From contig NZ_MDER01000030.1 of NCBI RefSeq assembly GCF_001721045.1, positions 186,001-250,000 on the forward strand: a stretch of DNA of 64,000 nucleotides. The letters run 5' to 3'. A program made the translations under genes and the position numbers. Source of the stretch: Paenibacillus nuruki (GTDB lineage: Bacteria > Bacillota > Bacilli > Paenibacillales > Paenibacillaceae). Below the pieces are notes generated by a model. That model saw only the letters and a list, made by a program, of their open reading frames with translations, was not told the DNA's origin and searched no databases. Of the stretch, positions 9,124 through 17,644 are shown in pieces; position 1 is the stretch's first letter, and each line of letters starts with the position of its first letter.

Positions 9124-9161
9124 GATACTGCTTTTTTTACTATTTTCTTAAATGTTACTTA

Positions 9162-9179
9162 CCAATATAGCGTATACTG
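9162..9179 (+). promoter_or_regulatory. dbpA promoter -10 region, 18-base block shared with greA
   Basis: The same 18 bases as 6270-6287, containing TATACT (9173-9178). If it is the promoter, dbpA has a leader of about 130 bases. Confidence 0.5.
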
Positions 9180-9261
9180 GATAGAGTGAGCCAAAGTAGA
9201 TATGATCTGTTAAATGGTCGCTAGGTATCGTTATCCAAGTAAGTGTATGTTCATTATTCAG

Positions 9262-9287
9262 CATGTTGGGTCGAGCGATCGAACATG
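9262..9287 (+). promoter_or_regulatory. hairpin in dbpA leader
   Basis: CATGTT (9262-9267) pairs with AACATG (9282-9287), extended inwards by about four pairs after one G-G mismatch. It lies 27 bases before the dbpA start, in a long untranslated leader of the kind often seen on RNA helicase mRNAs. Confidence 0.4.
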
Positions 9288-9314
9288 TTAATTTATAAAA
9301 AGAAGAGGTATTTC

Positions 9315-10760
9315 ATGAGTCAGTCTAATTTTCAAGAGTATGAATTAAGTGAAGATATTTTAAAAGCATTACAACAACTGGGCTATACACAGCCTACTGA
9401 AGTACAGCAAAAAGTCATTCCAGTTGCACTAGAGCGTCAAGATCTTGTCGTGAAATCGCAAACCGGTAGTGGTAAAACGGCTGCCTTCGGGATTCCATTG
9501 TGTGAGCTAGTGGATTGGAACGAAAATAAACCACAAGCGTTAGTCTTAACCCCTACACGCGAGCTTGCTGCACAGGTGAAAGAAGATATTACAAATATCG
9601 GGCGCTTTAAGCGAATCAAAGCGACAGCCGTTTATGGAAAACAACCTTATGCGAAGCAAACACTTGAATTAAAACAGAAAAGTCATGTGGTTGTCGGTAC
9701 ACCTGGACGTGTATTGGATCATATTCAGCGGGGCACACTGGCTTTGGACAAAATAGAATTCCTCATTATCGATGAAGCCGATGAAATGCTAAATATGGGC
9801 TTTATTGAACAGGTTGAAAATATTATCAAAGCATTGCCTAAAGATCGGACGACGTTATTGTTCTCTGCAACATTACCACAAGATATCGAACGTCTATGTC
9901 ACCGTCATATGCGTCAGCCTGAGCATATTGAGATTCAAGCGACAGGGCTTACGACAGCAACGATTGAACATGCGTTATATGAAGTAAAAGATGCAGATAA
10001 ATTCACATTATTGCAAGATATTACAGTCGTTGAAAATCCAGATAGCTGTATTATTTTCTGTCGTACACAGGATAACGTGAATATGGTAAGTGAGCGGTTA
10101 ACCGCTAATGATTACACATGTGCTAAGATTCATGGCGGAATGCTGCAAGAAGATCGCTTTGCTGTGATGGAAGATTTCAAACGTGGACAATTCCGTTATC
10201 TGGTAGCAACTGATGTGGCTGCTCGCGGGATTGATATCGACAATATTACACATGTGATCAACTATGATCTACCGCTGGAAAAAGAAAGCTATGTGCATCG
10301 TACAGGACGAACAGGACGTGCAGGTAAAAGCGGTCTAGCGATCACTTTTGTGACTCCGTTTGAAGATAAATTTTTGCGTGAAATTCAAGATTATATTGGA
10401 TTTGCCATTCCGCATAAAGAAGCTCCTGATGCGGTAGAAGTGGATCGTGCGCGTGAAGCTTTTGAAGGTAAAATGGGGATTCGTGCAGAACGTAAACCTG
10501 CCAAAAGTGAGCAGTTGAACAAAGAAATTATGAAATTGTACTTTAATGGTGGCAAAAAGAAAAAACTACGTGCTGTCGATTTCGTAGGGACAATTGCTCG
10601 TATCGAAGGCGTAACCGCTGAAGATATTGGAATTATTACGATTCAAGATAATGTGACGTATGTTGAGATTCTGAACGGTAAAGGTCCTCATGTCTTGAAA
10701 GTAATGAAGGATACCACTGTCAAAGGTAAACTACTCAAAGTGCATAAAGCGTTGAAATAA
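9315..10760 (+). CDS. dbpA: ATP-dependent RNA helicase DbpA (YxiN-like)
   Basis: DEAD-box helicase acting in 50S ribosome assembly. All motifs are visible: [10 protein letters not shown] (I), PTRELAAQ (Ia), TPGRVLDH (Ib), DEAD (II), SATLP (III), [11 protein letters not shown] (V) and [10 protein letters not shown] (VI). The C-terminal 70-75 residues, after a basic [12 protein letters not shown] segment, form the DbpA-type RRM domain that in YxiN binds hairpin 92 of 23S rRNA. Length 481 matches YxiN (479). The frame is open further upstream to 9243, but ATG 9315 with AGAAGAGG matches the family N terminus ([18 protein letters not shown]). It is followed by a strong terminator. Confidence 0.93.
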   Translation: MSQSNFQEYELSEDILKALQQLGYTQPTEVQQKVIPVALERQDLVVKSQTGSGKTAAFGIPLCELVDWNENKPQALVLTPTRELAAQVKEDITNIGRFKRIKATAVYGKQPYAKQTLELKQKSHVVVGTPGRVLDHIQRGTLALDKIEFLIIDEADEMLNMGFIEQVENIIKALPKDRTTLLFSATLPQDIERLCHRHMRQPEHIEIQATGLTTATIEHALYEVKDADKFTLLQDITVVENPDSCIIFCRTQDNVNMVSERLTANDYTCAKIHGGMLQEDRFAVMEDFKRGQFRYLVATDVAARGIDIDNITHVINYDLPLEKESYVHRTGRTGRAGKSGLAITFVTPFEDKFLREIQDYIGFAIPHKEAPDAVEVDRAREAFEGKMGIRAERKPAKSEQLNKEIMKLYFNGGKKKKLRAVDFVGTIARIEGVTAEDIGIITIQDNVTYVEILNGKGPHVLKVMKDTTVKGKLLKVHKALK

Positions 10761-10770
10761 AGTTGAAAAA

Positions 10771-10797
10771 AAGAGCCTATCACTATTGATAGGCTCT
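10771..10797. terminator. dbpA terminator
   Basis: AAGAGCCTATC pairs perfectly with GATAGGCTCTT around a 5-base loop, 10 bases after the dbpA stop. Confidence 0.85.
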
Positions 10798-11040
10798 TAC
10801 TTATTTCTATACCTTGTTCAATTCCTTTTTGAAAACCAGCTTCAACACCACGGCGTTCGCCTTCTGCCATTGCAGAATCGACAAGTGAAGCTTCATCATG
10901 CAAAAATTTCTGGCGGCTTCATAGCGCACACGAGCTTCACGATCCTAACTTAGAAATTCCAGAGTAGTCATCTGCTCTAACTTGAGTAGTTCAAGAGGAC
11001 CAAGTAGTTCAGACACAGGATAGTAACCTCCGATAGCTAA
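10798..11040 (-). pseudogene. remnant of an Rpn-family recombination-promoting nuclease
   Basis: Read on the reverse strand, this stretch encodes the C-terminal part of an Rpn-type (PD-(D/E)XK) nuclease in pieces. The segment YPVSELLGPLELLKLEQ leads into TTLEFLS, then an in-frame TAG where the family usually has Q or H, then DREARVRYEAAR. One base is missing in an A run, and in the next frame FLHDEASLVDSAMAEGER and GVEAGFQKGIEQGIE follow. The catalytic N-terminal domain is absent, and the fragment runs into the dbpA terminator. It is therefore non-functional: a truncation plus a nonsense and a frameshift change. Confidence 0.8.
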
Positions 11041-11274
11041 GTAAGTAGTAGAAATGCAGTCTATATTAGTATGCAATTACGTATATTATAGCGTAATTAA
11101 GTTATAAAATAAATCTTTTTTTACTGCAATAAATTCGTATTTACGTATTTTTATAATCAAGAAATAAATTATACTTTTATCATTTGGTACATGATTGTAT
11201 ATCGTATATACTTATATAGAGATAGTAACAAGCAAAAAGTAATCATTATAAAATAGAGACAGGAGTCAACCTAT
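11041..11274. other. AT-rich intergenic stretch
   Basis: About 230 bases of A/T-rich sequence between the nuclease remnant and the phosphoesterase gene. No coding or RNA signal is seen beyond a probable promoter region for the downstream gene. Confidence 0.5.
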
Positions 11275-12369
11275 TTGTTAATCGGAATCATTGTTTTTGT
11301 TGTGTATAATCTGATCTTGCTGTATATGGGATGGAATGGTTGGGTATGGTTTGGACAGGTGTTACCAGATCATCATTTTGTAAGATATATCTTTGTTGTG
11401 GTGCTGCTTATTTTAGCTTATTCATTCTTCTTGAACTTCTGGGTACGTGAAAGTATCACCATTAAGTTAATAAGTGCCGTCTGGTTTATGATGTTATACA
11501 TTTTGATATTGTGGCTACCCGTAATGAACTTAGGAGTATTGATAACTCGTTTTACACCCTTATCTCAACATCTAGTCATTGTATGGGCGGGATGGAGCAC
11601 ATTGCTTGTGTTTGTGATTGTAGCGACTATCGGAATGTTTAATGCTTATAGTCCTGTCGTACGTAACTATGATATTCAGATCGATAAGCCGGTCACAGGC
11701 AAGTCAGACATGAAAGTCATTGTGGTATCCGATACCCATTTCGGTGTACTATCCAATGAATCTCATGCGAGACGAATGGTAAAAATGATCAACGAATTAA
11801 AGCCGGATCTGGTATTATTCCCGGGCGATGTGATCGACGATAATTTACCGTACTTTGTCAAAACCGATATTCCGAATATTCTTAAAGGGATCGAAGCCCC
11901 TGTATACACGTCTCTTGGGAATCATGATCGTTTTGAAAAAGGGATCAATCTGATTCAAGTATTAGATGATAGTGATCTGAATATCCTCTATGATGAATCG
12001 ATTGTGTTAGATAATGGCATTACACTGGTGGGTCGTCAAGATTATAGTGATCGTCCACGCGCCGAATTAGCGAAATTGCTAGAATCGGTCGATCATTCGA
12101 AGCCGATTATTGTGATGGATCATCAACCATATGAACTGGATGCTGAGCAGAAATTAGGAACCGATCTAGTCGTCTCCGGTCATACCCATCGTGGACAGGT
12201 CGCTCCAGCACAGTTGATTACAAATCGTATCTATGAGAACGATTGGGGCTATTTGCAAAAAGGGCAACTTCATTCGATTGTATCGTCAGGATATGGATTC
12301 TGGGGAACACCGATGCGAATAGGCACACGTTCAGAGATCGTCGAAATTGATATTCATTTCCAAAAATAA
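11275..12369 (+). CDS. membrane-bound metallophosphoesterase (YkuE/YaeI-like)
   Basis: Four N-terminal membrane segments (about residues 1-125) precede a calcineurin-like phosphoesterase domain. Metal ligand motifs are VSDTHFG, FPGDVIDD, LGNHDRF, MDHQP and VSGHTHRGQ, the complete set, so it should be active. Relatives dephosphorylate membrane phospholipids or related substrates; the substrate here is unknown. The start is TTG, with AGGAG ten bases upstream. It is monocistronic, with its own terminator. Confidence 0.85.
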   Translation: MLIGIIVFVVYNLILLYMGWNGWVWFGQVLPDHHFVRYIFVVVLLILAYSFFLNFWVRESITIKLISAVWFMMLYILILWLPVMNLGVLITRFTPLSQHLVIVWAGWSTLLVFVIVATIGMFNAYSPVVRNYDIQIDKPVTGKSDMKVIVVSDTHFGVLSNESHARRMVKMINELKPDLVLFPGDVIDDNLPYFVKTDIPNILKGIEAPVYTSLGNHDRFEKGINLIQVLDDSDLNILYDESIVLDNGITLVGRQDYSDRPRAELAKLLESVDHSKPIIVMDHQPYELDAEQKLGTDLVVSGHTHRGQVAPAQLITNRIYENDWGYLQKGQLHSIVSSGYGFWGTPMRIGTRSEIVEIDIHFQK

Positions 12370-12436
12370 AATCAGATCCGATACAGCACTTGATTAACAT
12401 CATGCTGTACGTATCCTATGTAGTGACAATATACGT

Positions 12437-12488
12437 AAAAAGCTTCCTGATGACACGCCAGCGAATGGTGGTGAACAGGAAGCTTTTT
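12437..12488. terminator. bidirectional terminator
   Basis: AAAAAGCTTCCTG pairs with CAGGAAGCTTTTTTT around a 25-base loop, between the phosphoesterase gene and the convergent permease gene. Confidence 0.8.
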
Positions 12489-12517
12489 TTGTTATGTTAT
12501 AGCATGTATTTTAACAT

Positions 12518-14410
12518 CTAGCGCAAAGCCGATTTCACTTGTCCGATATAAAAGTGACGTACAATAAAGAAGTAAACCATTTGTATAAGTAAGAAAATAC
12601 CTAGTACAATACTGGATTCTTTGAGCAAGGAATAGTGGAACATATTCGATAATGTAGTCAAAGCAACCGCTCCATGAATCAAAGCAACCGCAATCGGAGC
12701 GAAAAACAGTAAGGCAATCTGCCAGTTTAACACTTTAGTTAGTTCTTTGGTGGTTAGCCCTAATTTAGAAATCGCTTTGAACTTCTGCTTATCTTCTTCT
12801 AGATCACTGTATAGACGGAAGTATAAGAAGCTACCTGCGGAGACAAAAAATACAATACCGATAAATAAACTCATAAAGAGTGGTAAGCCAAATTGTTGCT
12901 TCTGGCTATATACTTCATACTCTTTAGCAAAGAAGACATAATGGGCTTGATAAGGCTTGACCGACTGTTGAATGTCTTGCGCTAATTGAATAGCCGTAGA
13001 CGAATCCATTTTTCCATTCCACACATCAATTTGGTCAGTTGTCGTCGGGTGTTGTAGTTTTTGATAAAATATATTAGGGACGACGAGATACTCACTTAGC
13101 GCGGGTATAACTTGAGATAAAGTCGCTTGAGAAGCGGTCTGAATCGAAAGCCCTTTTTCTAAAGTGATGTTTTTGTTGATCAGTTCATCGTTAAAACGAT
13201 TGCCAATCGTTGATGTTGTTCGAATAGCCGTTTGTTGATCAGTCAATGTTATTGTAGGCTCTCCTAACAAAGTAGCAAAGGCATTATAATCGGACAGACG
13301 AATAATACTGACTGGATCCGCAGACTCAGAAATTTTATAACGTAATACGTGTAATGTAGCAGGGGTTAAATCTATCGCATGTGTATTCAATGTATCGTTA
13401 ATATACTGAAGATGTTGTGCTCGCGCAGTATCTTTGGCTGTCGAGAAATACGTTATTGGATAAGTGCTATACGATGTGGTATTAGCGATCAACACCGATT
13501 GAATACCATATAACGAGCCAATCGCGCAGAATGAGACGGTCGATATAATAGCGACAAGGAAAAATGTACGAGCATTATCTTTCATCCGATAAGCAAGATC
13601 GGAAAGGAGTAACATATTCGTTTTGTACCAGAAAAAAGATTTGCGTTCTTTAAGGCGATGAATTATATATACGCTCAATTGTGTGAATAACAGATACGTT
13701 CCGATACTCACCATAATGATAATAGGCACTAATAAATAAATCGCCTGATCACCTGAAGCACGTAGCGAGATCAAGTAACTACTTCCAATCAGCAGTATGA
13801 CAATAAGTGATAACCAGATCGATGCTTTAGGTTCTCCTTTAGAGGTCTTATTGCTTTTGATCAGCGTAATTAATGTACGATTACGTAGGATAGCTGTAAT
13901 AAATAAGCAGATCAACACAAACAGAATCATAAATGAAATAAACGTGATAATAATTGCCTGTATAGGAAAGTAAAAAGACAGTGTTTCTTCCAGTACAAGC
14001 ATCCGTTCACCGATTAACAAAATCACTTTGGCGAACACAAGCCCCAGTCCAATTCCACCTAACGTAGCGGCAAATCCAATAATCATATTTTCCAAAAAAA
14101 CCATCTGGCGTAATTGCCCTGTAGACATCCCTTGCATCATCAATAATCCAAATTCTTTTTGCCGTGATCGTAAAAAAGAACTCATCGAATAAAGTACAAA
14201 AAAGAATGAGAATACATAGATCACCCATTTGGCGGCAGATAATCCAGCAGCGGCATTTTGACTCAGTCCATTACCGTTTAACGCAGGATGATACGCAAAG
14301 ATCGAAAAGGTGAAAAAGACCATAACGGTAAACATACTGCTTAGAAAATAAGCGGCATACAAGCGCTTATTACGGGCGACATTATTATACGCGAATTGAC
14401 GAAATGTCAT
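12518..14410 (-). CDS. BceB/YxdM-type ABC transporter permease
   Basis: A 630-residue FtsX-family permease with about ten membrane helices and one large extracellular domain (about residues 310-510) between helices 7 and 8, the architecture of peptide antibiotic sensing and detoxification transporters (BceB, YxdM, VraG). The reading frame overlaps the ATPase gene by 26 bases. Such transporters both remove cationic or lipid II-binding peptides from their targets and signal to the cognate kinase, which is encoded next door. The extracellular domain decides peptide specificity and cannot be read by eye. Together with the YxeA-family gene the locus best resembles B. subtilis yxdJKLM-yxeA. Confidence 0.87.
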   Translation of the reverse strand: MTFRQFAYNNVARNKRLYAAYFLSSMFTVMVFFTFSIFAYHPALNGNGLSQNAAAGLSAAKWVIYVFSFFFVLYSMSSFLRSRQKEFGLLMMQGMSTGQLRQMVFLENMIIGFAATLGGIGLGLVFAKVILLIGERMLVLEETLSFYFPIQAIIITFISFMILFVLICLFITAILRNRTLITLIKSNKTSKGEPKASIWLSLIVILLIGSSYLISLRASGDQAIYLLVPIIIMVSIGTYLLFTQLSVYIIHRLKERKSFFWYKTNMLLLSDLAYRMKDNARTFFLVAIISTVSFCAIGSLYGIQSVLIANTTSYSTYPITYFSTAKDTARAQHLQYINDTLNTHAIDLTPATLHVLRYKISESADPVSIIRLSDYNAFATLLGEPTITLTDQQTAIRTTSTIGNRFNDELINKNITLEKGLSIQTASQATLSQVIPALSEYLVVPNIFYQKLQHPTTTDQIDVWNGKMDSSTAIQLAQDIQQSVKPYQAHYVFFAKEYEVYSQKQQFGLPLFMSLFIGIVFFVSAGSFLYFRLYSDLEEDKQKFKAISKLGLTTKELTKVLNWQIALLFFAPIAVALIHGAVALTTLSNMFHYSLLKESSIVLGIFLLIQMVYFFIVRHFYIGQVKSALR

Positions 14411-15149
14411 TGGCGTGACCCCCTAGCAGCGACAAGGTATCAATAATCTTTTGGAAAAATGTCTGACGATGTTCGCCACGATGAATCTCGCTATAGAACT
14501 TACCATCTCGTATAAAAATAACACGCTGACAATAACTAGCTGCTAATGGATCATGAGTCACCAGCATCATCGTTGTCTGTTGTTCTTGATTGATCTTTTC
14601 CAGTAGTTCCATAACATCACGAGCAGACTTGGAATCCAGATTTCCTGTAGGTTCATCAGCTAGTAAAAGATGGGGAGCATGAATCATCGCGCGCGCAATA
14701 GCCGCACGTTGAGCTTGTCCGCCCGAGATTTCATAGGTGCGTTTATTCATAATCGCAGAGATGCCTAATTGTTCGGCGATGATGGCTGCTTTGGATTTCA
14801 TTTCGCTAACTTTAGCGCCATCGAGTGTAAGAGGTAGAACAATATTTTCTTCGACCGTTAACGTATGCAGTAGATTGAAGTCTTGAAATACAAATCCTAA
14901 TTCCCGTCTTCTAAACTTCGCAAGTTCATTTTTATTCAATTGATTAATATTACGATCATGGATCAAAATCTCGCCGGTTGTTGGTTCGTCGATGGTAGCA
15001 ATCATATTCAGTAGGGTCGTTTTGCCACTTCCTGATGGACCCATGATTCCGACAAATTCACCATCTTCTATCGTAAATTGAATATTAGAGAGCGCCTGAT
15101 ACGCTATTTTACCTTCATAGATCTTGCTAACCTGATTGACTTGTAGCAT
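14385..15149 (-). CDS. BceA/YxdL-type ABC transporter ATPase
   Basis: Nucleotide-binding subunit of the peptide-sensing transporter. Walker A is GPSGSGKTTLLN, the Q-loop FQDFN, the signature ISGGQAQRAAIARAM, Walker B LLLADEPTGNLDS, and the H-loop VTHD. Length 254 fits the MacB/BceA class. AAGGAGG precedes the ATG. It starts the second transcription unit of the locus: a promoter with the shared operator lies between it and the kinase gene (15150-15249). Confidence 0.92.
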   Translation of the reverse strand: MLQVNQVSKIYEGKIAYQALSNIQFTIEDGEFVGIMGPSGSGKTTLLNMIATIDEPTTGEILIHDRNINQLNKNELAKFRRRELGFVFQDFNLLHTLTVEENIVLPLTLDGAKVSEMKSKAAIIAEQLGISAIMNKRTYEISGGQAQRAAIARAMIHAPHLLLADEPTGNLDSKSARDVMELLEKINQEQQTTMMLVTHDPLAASYCQRVIFIRDGKFYSEIHRGEHRQTFFQKIIDTLSLLGGHANDISSIRV

Positions 15150-15184
15150 GTCATTTCCTCCTTGGTGATTGATTACATAAGTTC

Positions 15185-15249
15185 AGTATAGATAGAACTT
15201 GGAAGAGGAACTATCGATTTCTCTTTCAATCACCTTACAGCGGTGTAAG
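15185..15249 (-). promoter_or_regulatory. operator and promoter of the ABC transporter genes
   Basis: CTTACA-N4-TGTAAG inverted repeat (15234-15249), then 13 bases, then AAATCGATAGT on the reverse strand (15220-15210), then TATACT (15190-15185) as a likely -10. The same repeat, the same 13-base linker and the same 11-base second element recur at 17524-17563. BceR-type regulators are known to use an inverted repeat plus a second site after a 13-base linker. Confidence 0.75.
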
Positions 15250-16245
15250 CTAGTGTTTACGTTGATACGATGGGAAAATAATACGTACAGTCGTACCTGC
15301 ATCTACCGTCGATTCTAGCTCTAACTGATGATCCAGACGCTGAGCGGCTTCACGAGTTAGATATAACCCCATCCCTGTAGATTCACGAAAACGCCGTCCA
15401 TTTTCGCCAGTGAAAAAAGGTTCGAAAACGCGCTTGATATCAGAAGCAGGAATGCCTACACCCTGATCTTTCACTTCTATAACCGCTTGCTGATGACGAA
15501 TATATGAAGAAATCATCACTTTATGATGAGTATGTGCAGAATATTTGACAGCGTTAATCACCAGTTGAGACAACATAAAAAATAGCCATTTCTGATCAGA
15601 CTCTGTCCATAAATCACCATCTTTGATCTGTACATCAGGATACACTTGATTGCGAATAAATAGACGCTTGTGTTCTTGTACCACTTCGCGAATCACTTCA
15701 GATAAAGAGATCATACGAATATGAAAATCCTGTTCAAATGTCCGCAATCTCGCCATATACAAAATCGTATTCAACCCTGAACTCATCCGTTCTAATTCTT
15801 CACGAATACTAGCAAATTCAGGTTCATCAATATCCTGTACGGTCAGTTCGATCACTGACAAAGGCGTTTTCATCTGATGTACCCATTGGTTCATAAAGGT
15901 GAGATGTTGTTGCTGTTGCTGTTGAATCGTAGCAAGCTGTTGTTGATAATACCGATATTGCTGGCGTAACAACTGCTCTAACGCTTCTGCCACAGGAGCT
16001 TGATCCAATCGCTGTATCGAGTCATCTAACGATAGCAAAGGTTCTTGTAAGCGGCGGTAATACTGACGACGACTATAATACTGATATCCTAAATACCCAC
16101 TTAACAAAAATAAGCCCAACATAATCGAATATAGTGCAGGCCCTGTATGTCGATATCCATCCAACCAATAAATGCCCATCACCGCACTAAATTGAATGAT
16201 TTGAATAATGATCAGTAGCAGATGTTCTTTGAGAAAAAGCTTCAT
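15250..16245 (-). CDS. intramembrane-sensing histidine kinase (BceS/YxdK-like)
   Basis: A 331-residue kinase with two closely spaced N-terminal membrane helices (about 9-27 and 35-55) and almost no extracellular loop, so it cannot sense peptides alone and takes its input from the ABC transporter. A Gln-rich coiled region precedes the H-box WVHQMKTPLS (His123); the N-box is LSQLVINAVKYSA, with G boxes VKDQGVGIP and STGMGLYL. Its start overlaps the regulator stop by 4 bases (ATGA), so the two are co-translated. The transporter operator begins immediately after its stop codon. Confidence 0.9.
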   Translation of the reverse strand: MKLFLKEHLLLIIIQIIQFSAVMGIYWLDGYRHTGPALYSIMLGLFLLSGYLGYQYYSRRQYYRRLQEPLLSLDDSIQRLDQAPVAEALEQLLRQQYRYYQQQLATIQQQQQQHLTFMNQWVHQMKTPLSVIELTVQDIDEPEFASIREELERMSSGLNTILYMARLRTFEQDFHIRMISLSEVIREVVQEHKRLFIRNQVYPDVQIKDGDLWTESDQKWLFFMLSQLVINAVKYSAHTHHKVMISSYIRHQQAVIEVKDQGVGIPASDIKRVFEPFFTGENGRRFRESTGMGLYLTREAAQRLDHQLELESTVDAGTTVRIIFPSYQRKH

Positions 16246-16949
16246 AATGAACTATCCTTATTCCAGGTGACATGGAGACGATACCCGATTCCTCGCACCG
16301 TTTCTAAAGCATCGATGAGTCCGAGGTCTAGAAACTTTTTGCGTACACGGGTGATATTGACGTTAAGTGTATTTTCATCGACATACGTCTGATCATCCCA
16401 TAGCTTTTCAAGTAATGCTTCCCGGCTGGCTACCCGTGGATGTCGTTCGATCAGACTTTCGATAATATCAGCTTCCTTTTTCGTTAATAAGACGCTTTGA
16501 TTGTTGTAATGAAGTTCAAGCCGTTCAGGATACAAGGATAGACCTTCTTTGTGCCAAATCAATTCTTCATGTTTGGATGCATATTCACCATAAGCACGCC
16601 GTAAATGACTGCGAATTTTCGCCATAACGATACCATAATCAAATGGTTTGGTAATATAGTCATCGGCTCCATTTTCAAGCGCCATAATCTGATCCATCTC
16701 ACCTGCACGTGCAGAGATAAAGATCACCGGACAGATCGAATGTGCACGAATCTGTCTACACCAGTAATACCCATCATAACTGGGAAGATTCACATCCAGC
16801 AGAACCAGATCAGGTTGCTCTTGTTGAAATTGTTGTAGCACATGTTCGAAGTCTGTGGTTACAATAACATGGTAGCCATATTTCACAATATACGATTGTA
16901 ATAGCTCGGCAATCTTACGATCATCTTCCACGATCAAAATGGTCTGCAT
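16242..16949 (-). CDS. OmpR-family response regulator (BceR/YxdJ-like)
   Basis: Receiver domain (about 1-115) with acidic pocket VEDD (residues 8-10), phosphoacceptor Asp52 in LVLLDVNLP and the conserved Lys in YITKPFDYG, followed by a winged-helix DNA-binding domain (about 130-230). Expected to bind the two inverted-repeat operators found upstream of the YxeA gene and of the transporter genes. AAGGAG lies before the ATG. Confidence 0.92.
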   Translation of the reverse strand: MQTILIVEDDRKIAELLQSYIVKYGYHVIVTTDFEHVLQQFQQEQPDLVLLDVNLPSYDGYYWCRQIRAHSICPVIFISARAGEMDQIMALENGADDYITKPFDYGIVMAKIRSHLRRAYGEYASKHEELIWHKEGLSLYPERLELHYNNQSVLLTKKEADIIESLIERHPRVASREALLEKLWDDQTYVDENTLNVNITRVRKKFLDLGLIDALETVRGIGYRLHVTWNKDSSL

Positions 16950-17093
16950 ATTTATTCGCTCCTTACATCAATGTTCTTATTCATCTTTGACATGAGAAAG
17001 AACTCTATTCTGTTCCATGTTATCGTAAATAGAAGCAGAAAGAGAGACCTTTTTTGGTGATACCTTGCATTTCAATAGAAGCTATTTGAAAGG

Positions 17094-17462
17094 TTAACGA
17101 TGCAAATGTTGCTGTGCTAAATCGGGAATCTGCGGATAAGCTATTTCCTGATAAGAGAGCACTTCGTTATTTTTGAGGATCAATTGTAGATAAGCACCTT
17201 CCCGTAATGGATGTATACCGGAAAATGTAATCGTTTGAGCGTTTCCTTTGTTATCCCATGCGGGTAATGTGTATTCGACAGTACTGTCTGATGAAGAATA
17301 TTGGGTAGATGATGAATGATGAACCTGTACATAATAATGCTGCTTGGGTATCCACGGATTAAGCTTAGCAAGATCCCGTTCAGATAATTGACTAACCAGT
17401 GTACTCACAAGCAATATAAAGATCGTAAGTACAAATAGTAAAAGCTTGGTTCCGTTACGCAT
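17094..17462 (-). CDS. YxeA family secreted/membrane protein
   Basis: A 122-residue protein with an N-terminal signal or anchor (about residues 6-25) and a small beta-rich domain of the YxeA (DUF1093) type: HYYVQV, YTLPAWDNKGNAQTITF, LREGAYLQL and a C-terminal ending IPDLAQQHL. In B. subtilis yxeA sits at the end of the yxd operon; here it is first, upstream of the regulator and kinase, behind the operator. The molecular role is unknown; co-regulation with the peptide-sensing module suggests a part in the antimicrobial peptide response. Confidence 0.82.
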   Translation of the reverse strand: MRNGTKLLLFVLTIFILLVSTLVSQLSERDLAKLNPWIPKQHYYVQVHHSSSTQYSSSDSTVEYTLPAWDNKGNAQTITFSGIHPLREGAYLQLILKNNEVLSYQEIAYPQIPDLAQQHLHR

Positions 17463-17523
17463 AGTGATTTTTCCTTTCGTATAGCAATACTACCGTTCAC
17501 TTTACGCTTAACAGATAAGTGAC

Positions 17524-17563
17524 ACTATCGATTTGCCTTACGTCTATCTTACAATGTTGTAAG
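17524..17563 (-). promoter_or_regulatory. operator upstream of the YxeA-regulator-kinase unit
   Basis: CTTACA-N4-TGTAAG (17548-17563), a 13-base linker, then AAATCGATAGT on the reverse strand (17534-17524). Identical architecture to the operator at 15210-15249, which supports autoregulation by the response regulator. Confidence 0.75.
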
Positions 17564-17644
17564 TTGATGTATAACTTGAACTCGATATGCTAAAAAAGAA
17601 AAAGGACGACCAGAAACGGAACATAGACAACAGGAGGAAGATAC

